From contig CAYIRQ010000026.1 of the NCBI GenBank assembly GCA_964365905.1, forward strand, positions 1 to 13,434: DNA of 13,434 nucleotides, given 5' to 3'. A model generated the notes under the pieces. The model ran no database searches and was not told the DNA's origin. It saw only the letters and a list, made by a program, of their open reading frames with translations. The position numbers and the translations under genes are program-made. Origin of the DNA: CAYIRQ01 sp964365905 (GTDB taxonomy: Bacteria; Patescibacteriota; Gracilibacteria; Peribacterales; Peribacteraceae). Shown here piece by piece: positions 1 to 6,512 of the stretch; position 1 is the first letter of the stretch; each line of letters opens with the position of its first letter.

Positions 1-546
1 GAGGAAAATCCGCACAAATCCTCCCCAGAGCAAGCCGGTCCATCCGCCAATGAGTCCCGGAAGGACAACGCTCGCAATCATCCAGAGGGGCGCAAAACGA
101 TCGACAAACATGACGACCTTGTCCCCCAGGAGATGCGCTCCATAGGTGCGCTCTTCCTCCGCGTAATCCCGCATCACAAAGAGCCACCCAAGATGCGCAT
201 ACCAGAACCCCGCAAGAGGACTATGGGGATCCTCTTCGGTATCAGAATGTGCATGGTGCTTGATATGGGTCGATGCCCAGTTCACGGGAGGGCCCTCGAA
301 TGCCATACACCCCAACATAAGCAGGAGTCCGCGGAGCCATGACGGCGCTTCAAAACTCTGGTGCGTCAGCATGCGATGGTAACCGACCGCCACGCCAATT
401 CCCGTGAGAACATAGAAGACGCCGAGGAGAATCAGATCCTCTGCGAAAAACATCTTCTTCCAGAGGAGAGTCATCGCAAACACCGTCGAAAGGAGCGGCA
501 CCACAACGAGAAGAGTCACAATGAAACGATGGGTGTTTTCCTTCAT
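1..546 (-). CDS. Fatty acid desaturase, membrane di-iron type (3'-truncated by window edge)
   Basis: The 182 visible residues are the N-terminal part of an acyl-lipid or acyl-CoA desaturase, a membrane enzyme that puts a double bond into fatty acyl chains using a di-iron centre held by histidine boxes. Seen here: a hydrophobic segment at about residues 9-28, a second at about 38-55, the first box HRMLTH (57-62) and the second box HIKHH (94-98), in the usual spacing for the delta-9 (DesC/OLE1-like) family. A further hydrophobic segment spans about 153-175. The third histidine box should lie beyond position 1 and cannot be checked. The ATG at 546 lies one base after the rpmB stop codon, so the two are almost certainly co-transcribed and perhaps translationally coupled. 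No clear Shine-Dalgarno motif is present. The family is confident; the exact substrate and double-bond position are not determinable. Confidence 0.9.
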   Translation of the reverse strand, partial: MKENTHRFIVTLLVVVPLLSTVFAMTLLWKKMFFAEDLILLGVFYVLTGIGVAVGYHRMLTHQSFEAPSWLRGLLLMLGCMAFEGPPVNWASTHIKHHAHSDTEEDPHSPLAGFWYAHLGWLFVMRDYAEEERTYGAHLLGDKVVMFVDRFAPLWMIASVVLPGLIGGWTGLLWGGFVRIFL

Positions 547-547
547 G

Positions 548-760
548 TCAGAGAGTAGTCTTCCCTTCCCGCAACATTTTCGCAAGGGTCCGTAAGTATG
601 CCGCAGAAACTTTCATTTTCCGGTACGTTCCCGTTGCGGGGTCGAACACGCGCTTCACCTGAATATTGGGGATGAACCTGCGCTTTGTCGCCCGAAGCGA
701 GTGGCTCCGGTTCTGACCGGAACTGGGGCGCTTGCCGGTTTTGATGCAAACGCGGGGCAT
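548..760 (-). CDS. rpmB: 50S ribosomal protein L28
   Basis: This 70-residue basic protein matches ribosomal protein L28, a structural protein of the large subunit. It begins MPRVCIKTGKRP, the typical L28 start (CxxTGKRP), continues with TKRRFIPNIQ and ends in a short basic helix. Only one cysteine is present in the N-terminal motif, so the zinc-binding CxxC form is not used. A longer in-frame reading to 853 exists, but the family N-terminus and the promoter at 804-831 place the start at the ATG at 760. The length is normal for the family. The next gene downstream is a fatty acid desaturase one base away, an unusual partner for L28, which is more often found alone or beside rpmG. No Shine-Dalgarno motif precedes the ATG. 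Confidence 0.95.
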   Translation of the reverse strand: MPRVCIKTGKRPSSGQNRSHSLRATKRRFIPNIQVKRVFDPATGTYRKMKVSAAYLRTLAKMLREGKTTL

Positions 761-773
761 GTATAAGACAATG

Positions 774-794
774 AACAGTTCACAATTGACTGTT
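774..794 (-). promoter_or_regulatory. Possible small hairpin in the rpmB leader
   Basis: The predicted 37-nt rpmB leader contains AACAGT, a 9-nt loop and ACTGTT (plus-strand arms 774-779 and 789-794). This gives a 6-bp stem just upstream of the start codon. It could affect L28 translation, but the stem is short and there is no further support. Confidence 0.25.
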
Positions 795-871
795 GACTGT
801 GGGAGTATAGAGATGAACGCACGTTTTCCAAGGAAATATTCGCCAATTGTCAAAGGTCAACAGTCAATTGT
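782..871. repeat. 16-bp perfect inverted repeat in the rpmB / M50 divergent region
   Basis: The 16 bases at 782-797 (ACAATTGACTGTTGAC) recur as an exact reverse complement at 856-871, with 58 bp between the arms. Each arm contains the palindrome CAATTG (783-788 and 865-870) and a third CAATTG lies at 844-849, 21 bp before the last one. The left arm also carries a 7-bp tandem TTGACTG. The arms flank the rpmB promoter. They could be an operator pair for the divergent genes or the remnant of a small dispersed palindromic element; the sequence alone does not decide. Confidence 0.7.
804..831 (-). promoter_or_regulatory. Sigma-70-type promoter for rpmB
   Basis: On the minus strand a -35 element TTGGAA (826-831) is separated by 16 bp from a -10 element TATACT (804-809), four and five matches out of six to the housekeeping consensus. 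The predicted start near 797 gives a leader of about 37 nt before the rpmB ATG at 760. The left arm of the 16-bp inverted repeat lies at the start of that leader. Confidence 0.55.
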
Positions 872-882
872 CGCCATAGGCC

Positions 883-1515
883 ATGTCCCATCTCACCCCC
901 CCCTTCATCCTCGCGATGCTCCTTGCGCTCTCGGTCCACGAAAGCGCTCATGGCCTCGTCGCGCTCTGGCTAGGGGATCGCACGGCGAAGGATGAAGGGC
1001 GCATCACCCTGAATCCCCTCGCGCACATTGATCTGCTCGGTATGCTCATGTTCCTCGCTGTTGGATTTGGGTGGGCAAAGCCCGTGCCGATCGACCCGCG
1101 GGCTTTTCGTAACGTAAAATCCGGCGTCACGCTCACCGCCCTCGCGGGTCCCGTCAGCAATCTACTCCTCGCAATTGCCACCGCGCTGGGAATTCTTCTT
1201 TTTGAAGCGATGCATGTTTCGGTGAGTTTTGGAGTCGCACAATTTTTCCGTGAGTTCAGCGAGAACATGCTTTTCCTCAATCTGGGTCTCATGGCATTCA
1301 ACCTCCTCCCTGTTGCTCCGCTCGATGGAAGCAAGATCCTCGCTGTTTTCATTCCCTGGCGTTACGAAAGGCAGTACGAAACGTTCTTGCGGCAGGGGCC
1401 GATTCTTCTTCTCATTCTTCTCGTTGCAGAACGACTTCTTGGCATCCCCCTCCTCGTTTGGTGGATAACACTGATCGTCAGTCCCATTCTCGGGGTTCTG
1501 GAGAAACTTCTGTGA
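883..1515 (+). CDS. Site-2 protease-type metallopeptidase, family M50
   Basis: This 210-residue integral membrane protein belongs to the M50 zinc metalloproteases, which cut substrates within the membrane. The zinc-binding HESAH motif is at residues 19-23 in the first hydrophobic helix. The second active-site signature NLLPVAPLDG, with its conserved aspartate, is at 140-149. Between them lie GRITLNPLAHID (39-50) and GWAKPVPIDP, both typical of the short YwhC-like branch that lacks a PDZ domain. Further hydrophobic segments lie at about 82-110, 124-143 and 172-208. The length is normal for this branch. It is divergent from rpmB and convergent with the DinG-like gene, with six bases between their stop codons. 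No Shine-Dalgarno motif or convincing promoter is seen before the ATG. The substrate is unknown; the family assignment is secure. Confidence 0.93.
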   Translation: MSHLTPPFILAMLLALSVHESAHGLVALWLGDRTAKDEGRITLNPLAHIDLLGMLMFLAVGFGWAKPVPIDPRAFRNVKSGVTLTALAGPVSNLLLAIATALGILLFEAMHVSVSFGVAQFFREFSENMLFLNLGLMAFNLLPVAPLDGSKILAVFIPWRYERQYETFLRQGPILLLILLVAERLLGIPLLVWWITLIVSPILGVLEKLL

Positions 1516-1521
1516 TCGGGG

Positions 1522-3753
1522 TCATTCACTTGTCAGATCCTTCAGGTATTGCCGCACACGCACGCCATAGTCTTTGATGCGGACACGGTCATCGAGGATG
1601 AGTACTCCTCCGTCTTCTGTACGATGGCCAGTGTACGTTCGCAGAATACGAAAAAGACGATGGAACAGTCGAGGGAGAAGATACTCTTCAAACGGCTTCT
1701 CGTAACGTTCTGCCCGGCGGCTCAGGACGGCGTGCGACGGATGATCAAAGGGAAGGGCTGTAATCCAGAGGTGATCGACGCTTTCGGGTGGAAGCTCGAT
1801 TCCTTCGTACATCCACGGCGTGAGGAGCCAGATGGCATTCTGCGCGGCAAGAAACTCCGCCTGCATTCTTCCCTGACCACCGCTGAATCCTTGAGCAATG
1901 AGAGTGACCCCTCGTTCTTCGAGGACCTCCGTGTACTTGATAAAAAGCTGCTCAATAACTCTCTTGCTGGGAAGAAGTGCAATAATCTTTCCCTCTGCAT
2001 GTGCGAGAAGACGATCGAGCGTCAGCCGTGGATCGGCATACGCGAGCGGCGGCTGATTGTCTTTCTTTGTATCGAAGGAGAGTTCACGCACATCAATCTG
2101 TCGCGGCACGATCGCAGGAAATCCTGTCCGACCTCCCGGGGGGAGCAGGAGAAGAGTGCAACATCGATCGTAGAGAATCTCCCAGAGGAGCGAAGCGACA
2201 TTCTCCGGAACGGACTGGAGTACCTGCGTCCCGTCGCGAAAGAGTTCCATCCAGGCGAGGCGTCCTTCTAATCGCTCTGGGGTCAGGAAATTTTGAAGAT
2301 CAAAAAGATATGTGCGCACCTGCTCCGTGAGAGGAAGTTTCAGAACTTCCTTCAGCCGCTCTTGCAACCCCCGCGTTTCGGGAGTTTTTAAGTCTGCCTC
2401 CACGAGGTATCGAATGGTGAGTTCGCCTCGCACTCGACCAACCCAGACTTCAAGCAGATCAAGAAGCCTGGTGAGCGCCGGATCAGCTCCCTCAGCTCCA
2501 GCACGAAGGACGTCGAGCGGCACGAGCCATCGGGCAGCTTTCGTTGCAGTGTCCTCGAGCATCGAAGCGTCATCGATAATCACCTCCTCACCACTCTGAG
2601 GGCCCTTCTCCTCCTGCAAGAGTTCAAGAAGTTGTTGGTGATCGAGAAGAATCGTCCCCTTTGCAGCATCTCGCTTCTCTTCATAGAACGGTGAGAGTGC
2701 GGTGCAGGCAATCTTTGCTTTCCATACGTCGTATTCTTCGGAGTGGATAGGAAGATCGGAGAGCACATTCGGCGCAAAGAGAAGGAGTTTCAGCCCAAGC
2801 GTGACCTCCGGAGCCGTAAATGCTGCTTGTGCGAGAAATGTGGCACGAGAACCCGGTTCCAGCAAATGCCCCGGCGGGAAGAGAATGGTGTGCTCTGCCT
2901 GCAGTTCTTCACTGATGGTGCGGAGAGTGGCTTCCAGGTTCTTGACCGCGATCCAGCGCCTGGAAGAGGCCTTGGGCAAGCTCCGGAGAAGATCGGGCAG
3001 GAAGAAAGGGGAGGCGGGAACACGCGTAAGAAACAGTTCCGGCTCCCCAGATTCACTCTGCAGAGAAATTTTTGTGAGCGCATCCTGGACGGTACCGCTG
3101 CGCAGAGCTCGTTTCTTTCTGTGTCCCACCGCCCAGGAAGGGATCGTCTTTCCCGCGGAATGATCGAGTGCGCTGAAGAGTGCTGCATACCCCCCCGGTC
3201 CGCGTTCCGCGAGTGCTTGCATCTTCTTCTGCATATCCATGGGAAGCGACATGAGCCGTTCCCATTCTTTGGAAAAGAGTTGCAGCGTTGCGTGAACGTC
3301 CCCCAGGGCACGGTGTTTCGGCTCATGGGGAAGGGAGAGAACGGTACTCAGGTACCCGAGAGACCAGCTTTCAAGCTCCGGGAAGAGAAGGGATGCAAGC
3401 ATCGCCGTATCGATCCACGGTGGTTCCTCCATGGGAAATCCGTCCCCCGTGAGCATCGAAAGATCGTATCCGATGTTGTGACCGATGATGATCGCGCCAT
3501 CGAGAAGTTTCTGAATTTTCGGGAAATCAAACGTGATCGGCTGCTTCCCCGCGAGATCTCCGGGGCGAATGCGCGTGAGAACCTGTACATGCGGCGGGAT
3601 GTCGCCCTCGACGCTATAGAGGGAATCAAATTCCGCAACGACTTCCACGGCCTCGACACGCACGATCGCAAGCTCGAGAATGTGATCCTTCCTTGGAAAA
3701 AGCCCCGTCGTCTCGGTGTCAAGGACGATGAAAGGGAAAGGCGGGAATTTCAT
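1522..3753 (-). CDS. DinG-family protein: DEDDh exonuclease fused to a degenerate XPD-like helicase
   Basis: The 743-residue protein starts with a complete DEDDh 3'-5' exonuclease: DTETTG (catalytic D12, E14), GHNxxxD (D97) and HRALGD (H147, D152). The rest aligns by order of motifs with the DinG/XPD superfamily 2 helicases. A Walker B-like IIDDASML stands at 392-399 where DEAH is expected. The C-terminal lobe has LLPSKR (593-598), a recognisable YEGIELP stretch, and a motif VI-like HRLFRILR (698-705). The Walker A position reads RVPASPFF (244-251) instead of the usual GTGKT/S, so ATP hydrolysis is doubtful. No iron-sulfur cysteine cluster is seen. The ATG at 3753 is preferred because the exonuclease motif starts eight residues later; an in-frame extension to 3786 adds 11 residues with no family support. 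It probably follows pheT in a transcript (gap 90 bp). Likely role: DNA repair or processing nuclease. Confidence 0.85.
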   Translation of the reverse strand: MKFPPFPFIVLDTETTGLFPRKDHILELAIVRVEAVEVVAEFDSLYSVEGDIPPHVQVLTRIRPGDLAGKQPITFDFPKIQKLLDGAIIIGHNIGYDLSMLTGDGFPMEEPPWIDTAMLASLLFPELESWSLGYLSTVLSLPHEPKHRALGDVHATLQLFSKEWERLMSLPMDMQKKMQALAERGPGGYAALFSALDHSAGKTIPSWAVGHRKKRALRSGTVQDALTKISLQSESGEPELFLTRVPASPFFLPDLLRSLPKASSRRWIAVKNLEATLRTISEELQAEHTILFPPGHLLEPGSRATFLAQAAFTAPEVTLGLKLLLFAPNVLSDLPIHSEEYDVWKAKIACTALSPFYEEKRDAAKGTILLDHQQLLELLQEEKGPQSGEEVIIDDASMLEDTATKAARWLVPLDVLRAGAEGADPALTRLLDLLEVWVGRVRGELTIRYLVEADLKTPETRGLQERLKEVLKLPLTEQVRTYLFDLQNFLTPERLEGRLAWMELFRDGTQVLQSVPENVASLLWEILYDRCCTLLLLPPGGRTGFPAIVPRQIDVRELSFDTKKDNQPPLAYADPRLTLDRLLAHAEGKIIALLPSKRVIEQLFIKYTEVLEERGVTLIAQGFSGGQGRMQAEFLAAQNAIWLLTPWMYEGIELPPESVDHLWITALPFDHPSHAVLSRRAERYEKPFEEYLLPRLFHRLFRILRTYTGHRTEDGGVLILDDRVRIKDYGVRVRQYLKDLTSE

Positions 3754-3843
3754 TGGTGAGATGCTACCACGAAACATGCACCGCATCCGCTGTTCGAGAT
3801 CCAGAAAACAAGCAAACGAGGGACAGGGAAACCTTTACAGGTG

Positions 3844-6207
3844 CTATCCGTGAAGTATTTTTTCCACGAGTGCATGAACCGGTTTTACCTCTTCCTCCGT
3901 GAGCGTCCGATCGGGAGAGCTGTAGATGCAACGGAAAGTGATATGCCGCTGTTCGCCCTTCTGCCGCTGATAGAGATTGTGGATACGGACGTCCTGCAGC
4001 AGCGGACTTGTCTTCTTTGCGGCTGCGAGCAGTGATGAAGTGGATACGTTCGTGGGGACAGGAACGGTCGTATCGTATCGAATGGAAGGAAACTGCGGGA
4101 TCGATCGAAGCGTCGTGTCTTTCCAGGGAAGTGAGAGAAGTTTGGAGAGGGAAAGTTCCGCAGCGGCAACGCGCTCACGAAACCCAAACGTGCGAGAGAC
4201 GTTTGGATGAACTTCAAAGAGTTCCCCAACGTACTTCCCGTCCACGAGGAGGGAAAGGACTCTCGCGGGATGTGTATACGAAGCCCCCGTCTTCTGACTC
4301 TCAAACGACGGCGCGTAATGCATCGCGGAGAAAAGTGCGTTCAGCGCCTGTTTCGCGCGCAGGAACGGCTCTTCCCCCAATGTCCCTGCATGTCTTTCCG
4401 CAACAAGGAGCATGAGGGAAATTTCCTCTTTTTCCTCCTCAAACACATGTCCGACTTCAAAGTGGAGACTCTCATCCTCGAGCTCAAGATTTTTCAATGC
4501 AATTTCGAGAAGGTGTGGGAGGAGAGACGGACGAAGGTACTTGAGATCTTCTCCCAGAGGATTTTCGAGCTCGCGCAGGTTGTGCGTGTCGAATCCGCTC
4601 TTCCGCAGGAGGGCTTCCCCGAGAAGTGAGAGTGTGACGATTTCGCGGAAGCCCTCTTCCTTAAGGGTAGATCGCATACGCGAGAGTCGTGGATCTTTCG
4701 ATGGCGGTCGGATGCTCGCAGTGGGGGGAGTGGGCTCTTCGAGATCGAATCTCTGCATGCGCGCGACTTCCTCTACGAGGTCTGCCGGGATGCGAATATC
4801 TCCGAGACGGTGGAGAGGAGGAGTGACATGGAGCAGATCCCCTGTTTTTTTCTTCACAAAGAATTCAAGGTTCGAAAGTGACTTCGTGACTTCCTTAGCG
4901 GTGATTTCCTTCCCAAGGAGTGATGATGTCCCGGAGACAGAGAGTACGAGCGCTTTTGCTCGGCCATTTTCCCCGCTCGACTCCATACGGGACGTGACAC
5001 GTGCACCGGGCACATGTGCAAGGAAAAGCTCCAGAGCTCGATAGAAGCCTTGCTCCGTAGTAATAGGCTGAACTCCTTTCTCATAGACAGTTGCAGCGTC
5101 CGTGCGGTGACCTGTCGCAATCACGGTACGGCGGATCGAGAGAGGGTCGAGGCTCGCACTGTGGAGATACATGTGCTTCGTGCCCTCCTTCATCGAGCTT
5201 CGCAGGCCTCCCATGATTCCCAGAAGGTCAAAGATCCCTTCATCGTCACTGAGAATGAGGGCTCCTTCGGGAAGTGAAAACTCCTTTCGATCCAGCGTGA
5301 CAATCTTCTCTCCTTTCTTTGCCTTGCGCATATGAACCGTGCCGCGAATGTCACGAACATCGAAACTGTGGAGGGGAACCCCCACTTCACTCGCGACGTA
5401 GTTCGTGATGTCGATGGGGAGATTCAGTGATCGCCAACCGACCGCATGCAACCTCCGTTTCATCCACTCCGGCGTCTCTCCCAGGTTATCGATATCAATC
5501 GTGCAGGCGCAGTATCGGGGCATGAGCTTTTTTTCTTCTACAATAAATTTGAAAGGAACCGCAGCTTTGGTGAAACGGGGAATCTTAAATACTGGCCTCT
5601 TCTTCCATCGTGCCATCCCGAGCGCCACGCACTCCCGCGCAATGCCGATATGCGAAAAAAGATCAGCGCGATGCGTGATCGCGTGATTATCGATGTGGAA
5701 AATGACGTCATTCAGCTGCAGCGCCGCGCGCAGAGACTGCCCGACTGCGAATGCATCTCCGAGATCCATAATCGGCCGCGCTCCATGCTCCGGCTTCGCG
5801 GGAAATTGGCTTACGAGATCGAGTTCCTCCGCGGCGCAAACCATTCCCTCGCTCTCCTCACCCCGAATTTTCGCCCTGACGATCTCCTGAACGGACTCTC
5901 CGTGCCATTTCACTCTTGCGCCCACGTGCGCGAACGCGACAAGCATGCCTTCCCGAAGGTTGGTGCCGCCACACACAACTTTCTTCTTTCCCTGATCCGT
6001 TTCGACGGTGCAGAGTGAGAGCTTATCTGCGTTCGGATGCTTCTGGAGTTCCGCCACCCTTCCCACAACGCACCGGTCAAGAAGGGCTCCCTGCATCTCC
6101 ACCCATTCCACTTCCGCGGTTGCAACCGTGAGGTGATCCGCAATGCGCTGCGGATCTTTCTCCGTGAATTCGACGAAATCTGTAAGCCAATTGAGGGAGA
6201 TTTTCAT
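3844..6207 (-). CDS. pheT: Phenylalanine--tRNA ligase beta subunit
   Basis: This 787-residue protein is the beta subunit of the alpha2-beta2 phenylalanyl-tRNA synthetase, which charges tRNA-Phe. It starts MKISLNWLTDFV, the standard PheT N-terminus. The OB-fold tRNA-binding domain is at about 42-150 (HPNADKLSLC at 57-66). The B3/B4 editing and structural region spans about 230-380 (DITNYV at 266-271). The B5 domain is at about 425-495 with HRLGDIRIPADLVEEVARM. A catalytic-like core follows at about 505-690, and the anticodon-binding FDX-ACB domain occupies about the last 85 residues (FPSIRYDTTVPV). The length is normal. The alpha-subunit gene pheS, often directly upstream, is not present: upstream lies a divergent small gene. 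No Shine-Dalgarno motif is visible. Downstream is the DinG-like gene on the same strand. Confidence 0.97.
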   Translation of the reverse strand: MKISLNWLTDFVEFTEKDPQRIADHLTVATAEVEWVEMQGALLDRCVVGRVAELQKHPNADKLSLCTVETDQGKKKVVCGGTNLREGMLVAFAHVGARVKWHGESVQEIVRAKIRGEESEGMVCAAEELDLVSQFPAKPEHGARPIMDLGDAFAVGQSLRAALQLNDVIFHIDNHAITHRADLFSHIGIARECVALGMARWKKRPVFKIPRFTKAAVPFKFIVEEKKLMPRYCACTIDIDNLGETPEWMKRRLHAVGWRSLNLPIDITNYVASEVGVPLHSFDVRDIRGTVHMRKAKKGEKIVTLDRKEFSLPEGALILSDDEGIFDLLGIMGGLRSSMKEGTKHMYLHSASLDPLSIRRTVIATGHRTDAATVYEKGVQPITTEQGFYRALELFLAHVPGARVTSRMESSGENGRAKALVLSVSGTSSLLGKEITAKEVTKSLSNLEFFVKKKTGDLLHVTPPLHRLGDIRIPADLVEEVARMQRFDLEEPTPPTASIRPPSKDPRLSRMRSTLKEEGFREIVTLSLLGEALLRKSGFDTHNLRELENPLGEDLKYLRPSLLPHLLEIALKNLELEDESLHFEVGHVFEEEKEEISLMLLVAERHAGTLGEEPFLRAKQALNALFSAMHYAPSFESQKTGASYTHPARVLSLLVDGKYVGELFEVHPNVSRTFGFRERVAAAELSLSKLLSLPWKDTTLRSIPQFPSIRYDTTVPVPTNVSTSSLLAAAKKTSPLLQDVRIHNLYQRQKGEQRHITFRCIYSSPDRTLTEEEVKPVHALVEKILHG

Positions 6208-6215
6208 CGTGGACT

Positions 6216-6300
6216 AGAGTAACAGACTACCGGAATATCGGAACAACGGGGACGAGCATTTCTGGCATCTTCCTGTTACTCTGTTATTCCGTTACTCCCA
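6216..6300. repeat. TAACAG-type intergenic repeat with 10-bp inverted arms
   Basis: The divergent region between pheT and the small membrane gene contains AGAGTAACAG at 6216-6225 and its exact reverse complement CTGTTACTCT at 6273-6282. The right arm continues as two further imperfect units (TGTTATTCC, GTTACTCCC) with a period of about 8-9 bp, ending just before the ATG at 6306. The left arm touches the pheT leader. It may be a regulatory element or a low-complexity intergenic repeat. Confidence 0.6.
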
Positions 6301-6305
6301 CTCCC

Positions 6306-6512
6306 ATGCGCTCTCTCCTCGGCCTCCTTTTCATTCTCTCCGGCGTTCTCCTTGCCGTTCCACAGGTCTACGACGCGCTTGCCCCGCTCGATATCAATCG
6401 ATGGCCAGTCGTGCAGGGGATCCTCGGTCTTGCATGCATCAGTATTGGAACATACACCCTCATTCGAGGCGGAAAGAAGGTGGAAAAGAAAGTGTGGACG
6501 GAGGTGAGTTAG
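6306..6512 (+). CDS. Small two-helix membrane protein, unknown function
   Basis: A 68-residue protein that I do not recognise. It has two clear hydrophobic segments, about residues 3-25 and 33-53, joined by a short loop (APLDINRW) and followed by a basic tail RGGKKVEKKVW. The charge pattern suggests the C-terminal tail lies in the cytoplasm. It is divergent from pheT and convergent with mfd; its TAG stop and the mfd TAA stop share bases in the tetramer TTAG (6509-6512). Such an exact junction and the coherent topology support it as a real gene, although short membrane ORFs can occur by chance. No Shine-Dalgarno motif or known domain is present. Confidence 0.65.
   Translation: MRSLLGLLFILSGVLLAVPQVYDALAPLDINRWPVVQGILGLACISIGTYTLIRGGKKVEKKVWTEVS

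Noticed and set aside
792..811. Plus-strand promoter for the M50 gene using TTGACT and TATAGA
   Set aside because: The spacer between TTGACT (786-791) and TATAGA (806-811) is only 14 bp, too short for a normal sigma-70 promoter.
761..853. Longer rpmB reading frame
   Set aside because: The extra residues do not match L28, and the segment contains the rpmB promoter and the inverted repeat.
2743..3759. 338-residue open frame on the plus strand
   Set aside because: Antisense shadow of the DinG-like gene; its translation is Arg/Glu-rich with no domain, and the opposite frame has clear catalytic motifs.
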